Below, one piece after another: positions 34,721 through 44,432 of a stretch of 64,000 bases of DNA. The position numbers and the translations under genes were made by a program. The stretch lies in assembly GCF_003049085.1 (NCBI RefSeq), contig NZ_PIQX01000003.1:186001-250000 (forward strand), written 5' to 3'. The stretch comes from Campylobacter concisus (lineage in GTDB: Bacteria; Campylobacterota; Campylobacteria; Campylobacterales; Campylobacteraceae). The notes beneath the pieces are model-generated. The model had not been told where the DNA came from. It saw only the letters and a list, made by a program, of their open reading frames with translations, and did no database searches. How positions within the stretch are numbered: position 1 is the first letter of the stretch; every line of letters starts with the position of its first letter.

Positions 34721-36000
34721 CAAATAAAGAGGCATTTAGCGAAGCCAAAAAATATATCCCAGGCGGCGTAAATTCGCCAGTACGTGCATTTGGAAGTGTT
34801 GGTGGTGAGCCTGTAATGATCGATCACGCTAGGGGTGCTTATATCTATGATGTCGAGGGCAAAAAGTATCTTGACTTTATCCAAAGCTGGGGACCGCTCA
34901 TATTTGGCCACTGCGACAAAGATATCGAAGAGGCGATCATCTCTGCTGTAAAACAAGGCGTATCTTACGGCGCGGCATCTCCAAAAGAGACCGCTCTAGC
35001 AAAGCTAATATGCGATGAGTTTAAACAAATAGATAAAATTCGCTTCGTAAGCTCTGGCACAGAGGCCACTATGAGCGCGATAAGAGTGGCTAGAGGATAT
35101 GCCAAAAAAGATGGTCTAATAAAATTTGAAGGCTGCTACCACGGACACAGCGACGCACTTCTTATCAAAGCAGGAAGCGGTGCAACGACATACGGCAACG
35201 CTTCAAGCAGCGGCGTACCACAAGACGTTGTGAAAAACACTTTTTTAGCTATCTACAACGACATCGAGAGCGTAAAAGCTATCTTTGAAAATAATAAAGA
35301 CAAAATAGGCGTCGTCATAATCGAGCCAATTGCAGGAAATATGGGGCTTGTGCCAGCTGATAAGAAATTTTTAGAGGAGCTTAGAGCGCTTTGCGATAAA
35401 TTTGGCGCTGTGCTTATCCTTGATGAGGTTATGAGCGGTTTTAGAGCTTCTCGCTTTGGCTCATATCCATTTCACGAGGTGGACGCTGATCTCATCACAT
35501 TTGGCAAGGTTATAGGCGGAGGCATGAACGTCGCTGCATTTGGTGGCAAGGCCGAGATAATGGACTGCTTAAGTCCTGATGGCGCTGTCTATCAAGCAGG
35601 CACTTTAAGTGGCAACCCAGTAGCGATGAGTGCTGGCATAGCGGCGATTTCAAAGATAAATAGTGATCCAAATTTATACGCTAGGCTTGAAAAGCTTGCC
35701 CTAAAACTAATGGCTGGCTTTAAAGAGGCTGCAAAGAGTGCTGGTATTACTATCCAAACTGATGTTCGTGGCTCGATGTTTGGCTACTTTTTTACAGATC
35801 ACGTGGTAAAAAACTACGACGATGCGCTAAAGAGTGACACAAAACTCTTTGCTAAATTTCACCAAGCGATGCTTAAGCGTGGAATTTATCTTGCACCTAG
35901 CCAGTTTGAAACTGGATTTGTCTGCGATGCGATGAGTGAAGCTGATATTGATCTAGCGGTAAGTGCAGCTAAAGAGGCATTTTTGGAGATAAAAGCCTAA
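34717..36000 (+). CDS. hemL: Glutamate-1-semialdehyde 2,1-aminomutase
   Basis: PLP enzyme making 5-aminolevulinate for heme in the C5 pathway. The 427-residue protein has [12 protein letters not shown] near the N-terminus, [15 protein letters not shown], the cofactor-binding [10 protein letters not shown], and the Schiff-base lysine K264 in [11 protein letters not shown]. The length and all motifs are normal. It follows the cytochrome gene with a 4-base overlap and shares one base with the AtpZ-like gene. Confidence 0.96.
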   Translation: MTNKEAFSEAKKYIPGGVNSPVRAFGSVGGEPVMIDHARGAYIYDVEGKKYLDFIQSWGPLIFGHCDKDIEEAIISAVKQGVSYGAASPKETALAKLICDEFKQIDKIRFVSSGTEATMSAIRVARGYAKKDGLIKFEGCYHGHSDALLIKAGSGATTYGNASSSGVPQDVVKNTFLAIYNDIESVKAIFENNKDKIGVVIIEPIAGNMGLVPADKKFLEELRALCDKFGAVLILDEVMSGFRASRFGSYPFHEVDADLITFGKVIGGGMNVAAFGGKAEIMDCLSPDGAVYQAGTLSGNPVAMSAGIAAISKINSDPNLYARLEKLALKLMAGFKEAAKSAGITIQTDVRGSMFGYFFTDHVVKNYDDALKSDTKLFAKFHQAMLKRGIYLAPSQFETGFVCDAMSEADIDLAVSAAKEAFLEIKA

Positions 36001-36278
36001 TGGCAAAATTTAAGATAAAAGATATCGTAGTAGGTGCTGAGCAGCTAAGTCTTGGCGTTTCAATCGTAGTTGCGATCTTGCTTGGCACTGGGCTTGGGTA
36101 TTTTGTAAAAAAGGCTACAAATTTCACGCCAGCCCTTTGGATAGGCTTTGCTATTGGCATCGCAGCTGCTATTTTAAATGTCTATAAAGCTTACAAAGCG
36201 CAGATAAAAAGCCTAGATGAGCTAAAAGATGAAAGCAGATACAAAGGCTATACAAAAGACGATGATGAGGACGATTAG
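36000..36278 (+). CDS. AtpZ/AtpI-family membrane protein
   Basis: A 92-residue protein with two membrane helices (SLGVSIVVAILLGTGLGYFV and ALWIGFAIGIAAAILNVYKAY), the AtpZ/AtpI pattern with the conserved Gly and Asn-x-x-K. AtpI/AtpZ proteins help assemble the c-ring of F1Fo ATP synthase or transport Mg/Ca; which applies here is not known. The ATG overlaps the hemL stop (TAATG). The C-terminus is strongly acidic (DDDEDD). Confidence 0.8.
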   Translation: MAKFKIKDIVVGAEQLSLGVSIVVAILLGTGLGYFVKKATNFTPALWIGFAIGIAAAILNVYKAYKAQIKSLDELKDESRYKGYTKDDDEDD

Positions 36279-36786
36279 TAGACTTTTGATTTGCTATTTT
36301 GCGCTTTGGCTAGCTCTTAGCGCGGTTGGCAAATTTATATCAAATCAATTTTTTATAAGCTCGCAAATTTCATTTTTTGCCTCGCTTATCATCCTAACGG
36401 CTAGTTTTTTTGCCTACAAAAACCGTATAAATTCAAGGCTAGAAAATGCTAGAGATGAAATTTTAGCCACAATAGAAGAGGACGAGGATGAGGAGGATGA
36501 AATTTCTCCTCAAGAAGAGGTGAAAGAATTTAACCTAAAGGATGAGAAAGCAAGGCTAAAAAAGCAGAGATTTTCATTTAAAGATAAGAGTTTTGTGGCA
36601 GCCTTTATGCCTTACCGCTTGGTGGCTTATGCGATACTTTTTTTTGGATTTATCTTTTTAAAAAATGAAAATTTGCTAAATGTATCTGGTTTTTTAGTGG
36701 GGCTTGCTCCGATGCCTATTGGTGCATTTGTTTTTGGACTTATGGAGAATAAATTTAATACCACAAAGGACACTGATGGCAAGTAG
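36229..36786 (+). CDS. Conserved membrane protein, function unknown
   Basis: A protein of up to 185 residues with two N-terminal membrane helices (LLICYFALWLALSAVG and ISFFASLIILTASFFAY), a very acidic linker (EEDEDEEDEIS), and two C-terminal helices (LVAYAILFFGFIFLKNE and SGFLVGLAPMPIGAFVFGLM). It is positioned like Cj0852c of C. jejuni (recalled). The start is uncertain: 36229 gives a 50-base overlap with the preceding gene, while ATGs at 36262 or 36265 put the first helix at the N-terminus. It overlaps the MFS gene by 11 bases. Confidence 0.7.
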   Translation: MKADTKAIQKTMMRTISRLLICYFALWLALSAVGKFISNQFFISSQISFFASLIILTASFFAYKNRINSRLENARDEILATIEEDEDEEDEISPQEEVKEFNLKDEKARLKKQRFSFKDKSFVAAFMPYRLVAYAILFFGFIFLKNENLLNVSGFLVGLAPMPIGAFVFGLMENKFNTTKDTDGK

Positions 36787-38020
36787 CTTTAGGATCATCC
36801 GCTCGATGGGACCGCTATTTTTGGGCATGAGTTTGCTTTTTATCGGAAATGGCCTAGTCATCGCATCTTGCAGCGCACTTCTTAAGCAAAATGGAGTGGG
36901 CGAGCTAGAGATTGGATTAATCAATACAGGCTTTTTTGTGGGTGCGTTAATTAGCACCATTACAGCTCACAGAGTCATCTCAACTACTGGTCACATTAGA
37001 GCCTTTGCCATCTTTTCAGCCATTTTTGCAGTCTCAGCTATGCTTCATGCGGTAAATCAAAATTTAGTATTCTGGGCGATCTTGCGTGCATTTTTGGGAT
37101 ATTGCTACTACGCGCTTTTGATGGTTATAGAAAGCTGGCTAAATGCAAAAATTCCAAACAAAATAAGATCTCGCGTGATAGCCTTTTATGAAGGCGTTTT
37201 TTACACAAGTTTTGGACTTGGCATTTTGATCTTAGCGCTTGATCTTAAAACCTTTGAAATTTTCATCATAAGCGCAGCTTTTATCATGCTCTCAAGCATT
37301 CCATTAAATTTGATCCGTATAAATCAGCCTCAAATCCCAGAGCGTCAGCCCATAAATATCCCAAAAATTTTTGGTATCGTCCCGCTCGCTCTTGTTGGTG
37401 CGCTCATTGCAGGCTTAGCAATAAACGGCTTTTTTTCGATGGCAAGCCTTTTTGTCTTGCTTCAAGGATACGGCACAAAAGAGGCGTCATTTTTTATGAC
37501 GGTTGCGATGATCGGAGGCTTTTTAGCTCAAGTTTTTATCGGTAGTTTCTCTGATAGATATGGCAGAAGGCCAGCTATTTTGCTTTGTAGCAGTGTGGCT
37601 TTAATAAGTGCGGTTTTGTTTTTACTAAATGGCAAAAATTTAACGATTGAATATCTGCTTTCATTCTTTTTTGGGGCTGGAATTTTTTGCACCTATGGAC
37701 TTTCTCTGGCTAGGGCAAATGACGAGATCACAGATAAAACAAAGAGTGTGCAAGTCGCACGTGCTTTGCTATTTAGCTACTCTTTGGCTTCGCTTTTCTC
37801 ACCGCTTCTTATGAGCTATGCGATGAAAATTTTTGGAGCATTTGGCTTTATCTATGTTTATTTGGTGCTTTTTGCTGGACTTATTTTATTTGCACTAACG
37901 CAAAAGACAATACCACAGCACATGAGAAAAGAGTACAACGACAGACTCGTTGCGAGAACGGCTGGCATAGCTACTATTGAGCAAAATGGAAATTTTGCCG
38001 ATAGAAAAAATAAAAAGTAA
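36776..38020 (+). CDS. MFS transporter
   Basis: A 414-residue major-facilitator protein with about 12 membrane helices. The characteristic intracellular loop between helices 8 and 9 reads GSFSDRYGRRPAILL (the MFS G-x-x-x-D-R-x-G-R-R motif). The C-terminal ~30 residues are cytoplasmic and charged. The substrate cannot be told; the YcaD/quinolone-efflux type seems closest. The ATG at 36776 (overlapping the previous gene) is chosen because the upstream in-frame extension is antisense-like and lacks membrane character. Confidence 0.82.
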   Translation: MASSFRIIRSMGPLFLGMSLLFIGNGLVIASCSALLKQNGVGELEIGLINTGFFVGALISTITAHRVISTTGHIRAFAIFSAIFAVSAMLHAVNQNLVFWAILRAFLGYCYYALLMVIESWLNAKIPNKIRSRVIAFYEGVFYTSFGLGILILALDLKTFEIFIISAAFIMLSSIPLNLIRINQPQIPERQPINIPKIFGIVPLALVGALIAGLAINGFFSMASLFVLLQGYGTKEASFFMTVAMIGGFLAQVFIGSFSDRYGRRPAILLCSSVALISAVLFLLNGKNLTIEYLLSFFFGAGIFCTYGLSLARANDEITDKTKSVQVARALLFSYSLASLFSPLLMSYAMKIFGAFGFIYVYLVLFAGLILFALTQKTIPQHMRKEYNDRLVARTAGIATIEQNGNFADRKNKK

Positions 38021-38023
38021 AAA

Positions 38024-39673
38024 ATGGACGTAGGAAATTCTTTGAATATATCAAACACTTCGGTTCAGACCGGACAAAATACTACTCAAAATGTGCCAGT
38101 TCGTAAAAATGAAGGCTCGCTTTTTAAAAATCAGCCAAGCGTACAAACGCCTAATGAGCAGAGTATTTCAGAGACACTTGATAATGTTGGAAAACTCGTT
38201 GCAAGAGTGCTTGATGATCTAAAAAGTGCTTCAAGTCTTAGTAAGGCTGAACAAATTTTATCTCAGGCAAAAGACACGAAAATAGCTCCAAATTTAGCCA
38301 GCGAGCTATCAGACCTTGCAAAAAGCTTAGAAGCAGAAGCAACGCAAAATGAAAATAGTGAGATAAAAAATCTTGCTTTAAAACTAAAAGAATTTCTAAA
38401 ACCAATAGCCGATCTAAAAGCTGGCTCACTAAATGATCAGATCAAAAACTCAGGCGTAATGCTTGAAGCAAATTTAAAAGACGCACTTAGCCCAGAGAAG
38501 CTTCCAAACTCGGTTCAGAAGCTACTAAGCGATATAAAAAATCTCTCAAGCGGGAATTTGCTAAATCAAATTTTAACCCTAAATGATGAAAAATTAGACA
38601 ATCAAAACTCTTTTTCAAAGCTTGCTTCTATACTTGAAAAAGCGAGCAATGATGCAAAAAACATCCTTGATAACTCAAACATAAAAACCCTTTTAAAAGA
38701 TGTTGATAAGCTTGATAATGTGGTTAAATTTTTAGATAAAAATTTTTCAAAAGATCAAAATGGCGAGCTAGTAAAAAATCAAATAGGCAAAATGCAAAAT
38801 TTTATCTCAAATTTAAGTGAGAAAGTTGCAATCCTAGCAAATGAAAAGCTAAATCAAAATTTTGGTTTTAGCCAAAATCACAAAGAGCTAAAAACTATCC
38901 TTGATAGCATAAAAAACGATCTAAAAACGCTAAATAACATAGGCGATGAAGCAGGGCTTGTAAAAGCGTTTAATGAGATGAGCGATGTCTCAAAGGATGG
39001 CAGCTTGCAAGATAAGCTCCAAAGTGCGGCGAGGCGTCTTGCTCATAGCCTAAGTCTTGCTGATGCTAAGGCAAGTTTGGCTAAAAATGAGCTAAGTGAG
39101 AGCAAGGCGCTTTTAAAGCAGTTAAATCTCGCTACAAACGATATAAATAACATTGCGACTAAAAATAGCAGCGAAATTTCAAAGGTGCTAAGCCAAGATA
39201 TAAAAAGTACGCTTTTAAATATCAGTGAAAAGAGTCAAAACCCGCAAAGCGTAAATGCTGCAAATAAGATGATTTCGCAGATCGAGATGCATCAAATGAT
39301 ATCAAGCCTTCAAGGCGGGATCCAAACTTATATGCCTTATATTTGGGACGGCGTTGAGGGTGGAAATATAGCATTTAAGCAAGGCAAAAAGGATAAATTT
39401 TACGCTCAGATCGATCTAAATTTTAAGAAATTTGGACAGATAAATGTGATGGTTGGACTTATTGATAAAAGATATATTGATCTTTCGGTAGCTACGCAAA
39501 CAAATGAGTTTAAGGAGCTAATCCTTTCAAACTCTAGCGAATTAAAACAGGCAATATCAAAGCTTGGACTCATAGTTTCAAACTTTAATATCAAAACTTT
39601 GTCAAAAGTGAAGCTAAATGATAGATTTAAAAAATTTGGTGGCCTTGATGTGGGCTTTGATAAGAAAATTTAA
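38024..39673 (+). CDS. FliK-like flagellar hook-length control protein (C-terminal domain) with long helical region
   Basis: A 549-residue protein without signal peptide. Residues 1-~400 are Ser/Asn/Lys/Leu-rich, predicted helical and disordered, with repeated leucine heptads. The last ~130 residues (KFYAQIDLNFKKFGQINVMVGLIDKRYIDLSVAT..., LKQAISKLGLIVSNFNIKTLSK) resemble the FliK C-terminal domain, which contacts FlhB to switch export specificity. This domain is followed with a one-base overlap by an FlhB-tail-like gene, which strengthens the reading. It corresponds in position to Cj0849c (recalled). It may also be a second, non-hook FliK paralogue. Confidence 0.6.
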   Translation: MDVGNSLNISNTSVQTGQNTTQNVPVRKNEGSLFKNQPSVQTPNEQSISETLDNVGKLVARVLDDLKSASSLSKAEQILSQAKDTKIAPNLASELSDLAKSLEAEATQNENSEIKNLALKLKEFLKPIADLKAGSLNDQIKNSGVMLEANLKDALSPEKLPNSVQKLLSDIKNLSSGNLLNQILTLNDEKLDNQNSFSKLASILEKASNDAKNILDNSNIKTLLKDVDKLDNVVKFLDKNFSKDQNGELVKNQIGKMQNFISNLSEKVAILANEKLNQNFGFSQNHKELKTILDSIKNDLKTLNNIGDEAGLVKAFNEMSDVSKDGSLQDKLQSAARRLAHSLSLADAKASLAKNELSESKALLKQLNLATNDINNIATKNSSEISKVLSQDIKSTLLNISEKSQNPQSVNAANKMISQIEMHQMISSLQGGIQTYMPYIWDGVEGGNIAFKQGKKDKFYAQIDLNFKKFGQINVMVGLIDKRYIDLSVATQTNEFKELILSNSSELKQAISKLGLIVSNFNIKTLSKVKLNDRFKKFGGLDVGFDKKI

Positions 39674-39933
39674 TGCAAGTAAATAAGAAAAAAGCAGTAG
39701 CTCTTGGCTACAACAGATCTAAAGATAATGCTCCAAGAGTGCTGGCTAGTGGCGCTGGAGAGATAGCAAATAGAATAATTGATCTTGCAAAAGAGCATGA
39801 TATACCGATCAAAGAGGATCCTGATCTTATTGAAATTTTAAGCAAGGTTGAAGTTGATCAAGAAATTCCGCCAAATTTATATAAAGCTGTTGCTGAAATT
39901 TTTAGTTTTTTATATAAGATCACAAAGAAATAA
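39673..39933 (+). CDS. FlhB C-terminal-domain-like protein (FhlB)
   Basis: An 86-residue protein resembling the cytoplasmic tail of the flagellar export gate protein FlhB: KKAVALGYNRSKDNAPRVLASGAGEIANRIIDLAKEHDIPIKEDPDLIEIL. FlhB and its type III relatives autocleave at NPTH; here the corresponding place is YNRSKDNAP with no NPTH, so it would mimic the already cleaved C-terminal fragment. Orphan FlhB-tail proteins can partly replace that fragment in other bacteria. It directly follows the FliK-like gene. Confidence 0.82.
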   Translation: MQVNKKKAVALGYNRSKDNAPRVLASGAGEIANRIIDLAKEHDIPIKEDPDLIEILSKVEVDQEIPPNLYKAVAEIFSFLYKITKK

Positions 39934-40045
39934 TCTATAAATTTGCTTAAAAATTAGCAAGGCATATAAAGAGTGGCAGGGATATTGACGATATACAAAA
40001 AAGTAGCGTAAGCTAAATATTAAATTAAAATTTTAAAGGCTATTT

Positions 40046-40615
40046 GTGGCACAAAAATTAATATTAATAGGGGCATCTACTGGCGGGCCTGGGCATTTAA
40101 AAAAGTTATTAAAAAACGTAAAACTAAATGGAGCTATCATCGTGATAGCCCAGCACATGAATAAAATGTTTATAAACTCTTTTGCCATGCAAATCGGAAA
40201 AGAGTGTGGCTTGGATGTTGAAATTTTAAATGAGAGGAAAATTTTAAAAGAAAATACCGTATATGTCTGTGAACAAAATGTAGTGGTGTCGCCAAATTTA
40301 CCAATCAGTGCAAAGCCAAATACAGAAGAAAAGACTATATATACGCCAAATGTTGATGTGCTGTTTAAATCTGGAGTAGGAATTTGCAAAAGCGCAAATG
40401 TCCTAGCTATCTTGCTAACTGGCATCGGAGATGATGGTGCATCTGGGCTTGATAAGCTTTATAAGGCTGGAGCAAAATGTATAGCTGAAAATGAAGAGAG
40501 CGCGATAGTTTATGGTATGCCAAAACGTGCAAAAGAGCTAAATCAAAGCTTAAAATCATTAAATCTAACTATGATAAAAAAAGAGCTGGAGGATTTTTTA
40601 AATGCTATTAACTAA
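40046..40615 (+). CDS. cheB: CheB methylesterase domain protein (no receiver domain)
   Basis: Removes methyl groups from chemoreceptors. The 189-residue protein contains only the catalytic domain. Ser11 is in GASTGGPGHL, His37 in VIAQHMN and Asp in LTGIGDDGASG. The N-terminal response-regulator domain of E. coli CheB is missing, as in C. jejuni Cj0924c, so phosphorylation control is absent. The start is a GTG at 40046, preceded by AAAGG. It overlaps cheR by 14 bases. Confidence 0.92.
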   Translation: MAQKLILIGASTGGPGHLKKLLKNVKLNGAIIVIAQHMNKMFINSFAMQIGKECGLDVEILNERKILKENTVYVCEQNVVVSPNLPISAKPNTEEKTIYTPNVDVLFKSGVGICKSANVLAILLTGIGDDGASGLDKLYKAGAKCIAENEESAIVYGMPKRAKELNQSLKSLNLTMIKKELEDFLNAIN

Positions 40616-41426
40616 TGACGCAAAAGATACAAAAACAATGCAAACAAACACTTCACAAGATATGGATAGTTTTAATGAATTTATGAACGTTATCAAAACC
40701 CTTTGCGGAGTTGATCTAGAGCCAAAAAGAGATATTACGTTGCAACGAATTACCATTTTTATTAGAGATCGTCAGATAAAAAGCTTTAAAGATCTTGTTT
40801 CGATGATAAGATATAACTCAAGCTTGCGACAAGACATTTTAAATCTAGTAACTGTAAATGAGACTTATTTTTATAGAGAGTTGCCTCAACTTAAAGATGT
40901 GATCTATTACGCAAAGGAGCTTGGAGGAGCTAGAATTTTGTGTGCTCCTTGCTCTACTGGAGACGAGTCGTATTCGCTTGCGATGCTTGCTTATGAGATG
41001 GGATTTAAACAGCATGAAATTTCAATCGTAGGTATAGACATAAACTCAGAAGCCATAGCAAGCTGTCAAAATGGCATTTTTAGTGAGAGGAGCTTGCATA
41101 GGTTAAGCGATTTTCAAAAAGAGAGATTTTTTACAAAAGTCGATGATAAATTTAAGATAAAAAAAGAAATTTTACCAAGGTGTGAGTTTAAAATTTTAAA
41201 TGTTTTTGATGATGCTATTTTTAACCTAGGAAAATTTGATATCGTGCTTTCAAGAAATATGATGATCTATTTTGATGATGATTTTAGATTAAAATGCGTT
41301 GAGAGACTTCATAAATTACTTAAGCCAGATGGTAGGCTTTACGCTGGGCACGCTGATCTTGTGCCTTACACTCCAGCTTATGAAAAGCGCTTTTCAAATG
41401 GAACTACTTACTATTTAAAAAAATAA
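40602..41426 (+). CDS. cheR: CheR chemotaxis receptor methyltransferase
   Basis: SAM-dependent enzyme methylating glutamates of chemoreceptors. The 274-residue protein has the N-terminal helical CheR domain (residues ~25-85), ending VTVNETYFYRELPQL, and then the SAM-binding core (ARILCAPCSTGDESYSLAMLA, SIVGIDINSEAI, FDIVLSRNMMIYFDDD). A second Met at position 13 is a possible start. It is paired with the receiver-less CheB and ends at a hairpin terminator. Confidence 0.92.
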   Translation: MLLTNDAKDTKTMQTNTSQDMDSFNEFMNVIKTLCGVDLEPKRDITLQRITIFIRDRQIKSFKDLVSMIRYNSSLRQDILNLVTVNETYFYRELPQLKDVIYYAKELGGARILCAPCSTGDESYSLAMLAYEMGFKQHEISIVGIDINSEAIASCQNGIFSERSLHRLSDFQKERFFTKVDDKFKIKKEILPRCEFKILNVFDDAIFNLGKFDIVLSRNMMIYFDDDFRLKCVERLHKLLKPDGRLYAGHADLVPYTPAYEKRFSNGTTYYLKK

Positions 41427-41435
41427 AAATTTGCC

Positions 41436-41461
41436 AAGTCGCCTTTTAACTTAGGCGACTT
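41436..41461. terminator. Bidirectional terminator between cheR and MFS gene
   Basis: AAGTCGCCT-(8)-AGGCGACTT, a perfect 9-bp stem between two convergent genes, with flanking A and T tracts on both sides. Confidence 0.8.
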
Positions 41462-41474
41462 AATTTAAAATCAA

Positions 41475-42671
41475 TTACCTTATTTTGTAGCTTTTTAATA
41501 CTATGTGATAGTAAAAAGCCCCTATAAAAAAGAGGCTTCCCATAAAACTTGCAATCATCTCAACGCTAAGTCCAATATCATAAAGCAGTCCAATGACAAA
41601 TGAAATGAGAGCGCTAAAGCCAAGAAAAACCATATCGTTATATGCAATCACTCGGCCATAAAATTCTTTTTTGCAGTTTTGCTGAAGCATTGTATAGGTG
41701 TAGCTCCAAAGACTTGATGTGCAAAATCCAGCGAAGATAATGCCAATAAGCGATAGATAAAAATTCCAAAGCGATAAAGCCCAAATAATGATACCAAGGC
41801 CTTGACCGATATATACGAAAATAAGCGTATTTTTATTTATAAATTTACTAAGTATAGCTGGAGCAAACATAAGTGAAATGGATCTTGAGGTATTTAATAG
41901 TCCTATAATTAATGATGTCGAGAGTAAATTTGCATATTTGTAATCAGCCAAAAGTGCGATCAATGCGTCATAAGCAGTAATGCCAACAAAGGCGTGCAAA
42001 AATATAAGATGCACGATAAGTCTATTTTCTTTTAGATATTTAAGCCCATTTTTTAGCATTTTTAGTGGTTTTTCTATAAATTCTGGCTTTAGACCTTGCA
42101 AATTTAAAAAATATAAAAATCCAAAGCTAAAAATGTATAGTATGCCATCAAGCAAAAATGCGCTTTTTATCCCAAAAAAATGTATATAAACTCCAGCTAG
42201 CCCCATACCAGCAGTGTATGAGACCGCCCAGATAATGGAGTGGATCTCGTTTGCGAGTTTGAGATTTTCTTTGCTTAAAATTTTTGGCAGCACGCTCATC
42301 TCTACTTGAAAATACATTCCACCAGTGCCATTTCTAACAAAAATGATAAGTAAAAGTAGCCATAAAAAATCAAGTGAGTCTATAAAAAGAAGCATGAAAA
42401 CGCTTATCGTCTCAACTGCCATCATGATGACAAGCATTGGCTTTGGGCTAAATTTATCAACTAAAATTCCACTAAATGGAGCTATGACAACACCTGGGAT
42501 AAATGCCATCGCTGCACTTAGCGTGATCGCCCAAACAGGAGCGTCAAGCTTGATAAGAAGTGTAAAAATACCTGTGTGCGAAAACCATACGCCAAAATAG
42601 CATATAAGCTGAATGATGCTTAAGAGGCGAAAATTTCTCTCTTCTTTTAAAAGTTTAAGATATTCTTTCAA
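41475..42671 (-). CDS. MFS transporter (enterobactin-exporter-like)
   Basis: A 398-residue major-facilitator protein with about 12 membrane helices. The loop VIAPFSGILVDKFSPKPMLVIMM is the MFS motif A position, weakly conserved. FVRNGTGGMYFQVEMSVLPKILSKENLKLANE is typical of the MFS_3/EntS-like subfamily (drug or siderophore exporters). It is last in a leftward run with two NlpE-type lipoproteins. The substrate is unknown; a two-base gap to the NlpE gene suggests joint expression. Confidence 0.82.
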   Translation of the reverse strand: MKEYLKLLKEERNFRLLSIIQLICYFGVWFSHTGIFTLLIKLDAPVWAITLSAAMAFIPGVVIAPFSGILVDKFSPKPMLVIMMAVETISVFMLLFIDSLDFLWLLLLIIFVRNGTGGMYFQVEMSVLPKILSKENLKLANEIHSIIWAVSYTAGMGLAGVYIHFFGIKSAFLLDGILYIFSFGFLYFLNLQGLKPEFIEKPLKMLKNGLKYLKENRLIVHLIFLHAFVGITAYDALIALLADYKYANLLSTSLIIGLLNTSRSISLMFAPAILSKFINKNTLIFVYIGQGLGIIIWALSLWNFYLSLIGIIFAGFCTSSLWSYTYTMLQQNCKKEFYGRVIAYNDMVFLGFSALISFVIGLLYDIGLSVEMIASFMGSLFFIGAFYYHIVLKSYKIR

Positions 42672-42672
42672 C

Positions 42673-43881
42673 TTATTGATTCCACATTAGCGTTATTTGC
42701 TCTATCTTTGTTTCATCTGGTATATCGTTTAGGCTTGTTATCTCTTTGGCAAGTGTATTTTTTAGTGTGATTAGTATATCGTGGCTATCTATTTTTAGAT
42801 AGATGTTGCTTTTATCACTACGAAATTTAGAAATGACAAGAGAATTTTTTATATCTTTGAAATTTGATTTAAGGCTGATATTTTCTGGAGTTTTAAACTC
42901 GTTTGAATAAATTTCAATGCTTGTGATAATGCCATTTAGCAAGGTGTATTCAAAAATTCTTTCATTTTTGTTTGTTACGATGTAGCTGTTTTCTTTTTTT
43001 GTGTTATCTCGTTTTATATTTTTTGAGCCATAAATTTTTATCACATCTCTATTTGCTGATTCGTTTGTCAGCTCTGCAAAAAAGCCTTTGCCAAAGAGAT
43101 TTTTTTGATCTTTATCTTTTTTATATCGTCCGCTTATGTGAGCATTTTTACAAATTTTGTCATTTGCCACTAGAAAAATTGCATTATTTATTCTGTGTAT
43201 GCTTAGAGCAATGCCTTTTTTATCTAAAAGGTAAAAAATTCCCTTGTCGTAAAGTAGCTCAGAGCTAAACTCGCAAAGTGGCGAGCCATTTTTTAACGAT
43301 GAATAAAAACTTATTTTCGCACCATTTTTACTTGGCACGATTACGATATCTAAAAAGTTATCTTTGTTTTTAAATTTATAAAATTTAGCAAAAAAACTAT
43401 CTTTGTAAGCTTTATTTACCGGTTCAAAATTATAAATTTGAGCTAGCACGCCAACTCGCTTATTTTTCTTGTCATCAAGCTGAAGAAGTGAGTTTTTATT
43501 TGGCGCAAAGTAGCTAAGATTGCCATTTTCATCTTTTAAAATGATAGCACTATCATCAACATCAAACGTACCATTTTTTTCAACCAAGCTTACTTCTTTA
43601 TCCATAGTAAGCATTGTTTTTGTGTAGGTTTTGTCTTTATTTAGCGTAATGATAGTTTTTATGCCTTCGCAATTTGGGCAAGGCAAAATAGTGTGAAAAC
43701 TACTATAAATTGAGTTTGGAAGTATTAGCTTTTCTGGCTTCTTTGGTGTATCTGCCTGAACTAGCGGTTTGTCTTCTTTTACTGTATTTTGTGTGTTTTG
43801 TTTTGGCTCTAAATTTTCATTTTTTGCGCAGCCAAGGATGAAAAATGAGATAAGTATGGCAAAAAGATATTTCATTTGCAA
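42673..43881 (-). CDS. NlpE-type lipoprotein with long C-terminal extension
   Basis: A 402-residue lipoprotein (lipobox FFILGC, C18). Residues ~55-130 match the NlpE N-terminal domain: SFHTILPCPNCEGIKTIITLNKDKTYTKTM, with the family CxxC, and then a beta-barrel pattern. The C-terminal ~250 residues are beta-rich and not recognised; they end in a domain containing EKLNDIPDETKI-like charged sequence. E. coli NlpE senses surface contact and misrouted lipoproteins via Cpx, a pathway Campylobacter lacks, so the role here is open. A shorter paralogue lies directly upstream. Confidence 0.75.
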   Translation of the reverse strand: MQMKYLFAILISFFILGCAKNENLEPKQNTQNTVKEDKPLVQADTPKKPEKLILPNSIYSSFHTILPCPNCEGIKTIITLNKDKTYTKTMLTMDKEVSLVEKNGTFDVDDSAIILKDENGNLSYFAPNKNSLLQLDDKKNKRVGVLAQIYNFEPVNKAYKDSFFAKFYKFKNKDNFLDIVIVPSKNGAKISFYSSLKNGSPLCEFSSELLYDKGIFYLLDKKGIALSIHRINNAIFLVANDKICKNAHISGRYKKDKDQKNLFGKGFFAELTNESANRDVIKIYGSKNIKRDNTKKENSYIVTNKNERIFEYTLLNGIITSIEIYSNEFKTPENISLKSNFKDIKNSLVISKFRSDKSNIYLKIDSHDILITLKNTLAKEITSLNDIPDETKIEQITLMWNQ

Positions 43882-43923
43882 CTCCTTAAAAATTGCAAAA
43901 TTATATCATTTTGCCTTTAAAAT

Positions 43924-44352
43924 TTATTTTACGCGTTTAAAGATGTATTTATCTTTTAGCTCGCCAGTGACCTCTTTTTGATCCATATCTAGCATTTTTA
44001 GGTTCTCGCCTTCTATTTTATAAAAGCTTTTTTCTTTATACTCATCAATCGTTGTTATCACACCATTTTCTATTGAGTATTTGCCTTTGCTAACGGCTTT
44101 GTAGTTGTCTTTTGACTTGTAGTTCATCACACTTTCAAATGTGCCGTCTTTTTTTAGTGTAAGGGTTGAGTCTATGCCCATGCAGCTAGCGCAAGGTAAA
44201 AATGCCTTGTAAGTGCCCTCGATGCTGCTTACTGGAGCCATGCAGCTACCTTTTACTTCACATTTGCCTTGTGGGATGTTTGCGTTTTGGCTAGATGAGG
44301 CACAACCTGCCAAAAGTAGAGCCGCACTTAGTGCAAATATAAAATTTTTCAT
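43924..44352 (-). CDS. Short NlpE-like lipoprotein
   Basis: A 142-residue lipoprotein with lipobox ALLLAGC (C17). The mature part contains a CEVKGSC segment and the NlpE signature STYKAFLPCASCMGI-type sequence with CxxC, then LTLKKDGTFESVMNYKSKD. It consists of essentially one NlpE domain. It lies upstream of the longer NlpE-type gene and the MFS gene on the same strand, and is divergent from the SPFH gene. Cysteine content suggests metal or redox sensing at the outer membrane; this is inference. Confidence 0.78.
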   Translation of the reverse strand: MKNFIFALSAALLLAGCASSSQNANIPQGKCEVKGSCMAPVSSIEGTYKAFLPCASCMGIDSTLTLKKDGTFESVMNYKSKDNYKAVSKGKYSIENGVITTIDEYKEKSFYKIEGENLKMLDMDQKEVTGELKDKYIFKRVK

Positions 44353-44432
44353 GCTAATCCTTTTTGAAAATAAAATTTAAAATGTATTATAATACTTAAG
44401 AAAATAACAAATTATAAATTAAAGGAGTAAAA

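Noticed and set aside
36704-36775. Longer start for the MFS transporter
   Set aside because: The extra residues lie within the preceding gene and do not look like a transporter N-terminus. The ATG at 36776 opens directly into the first helix region.
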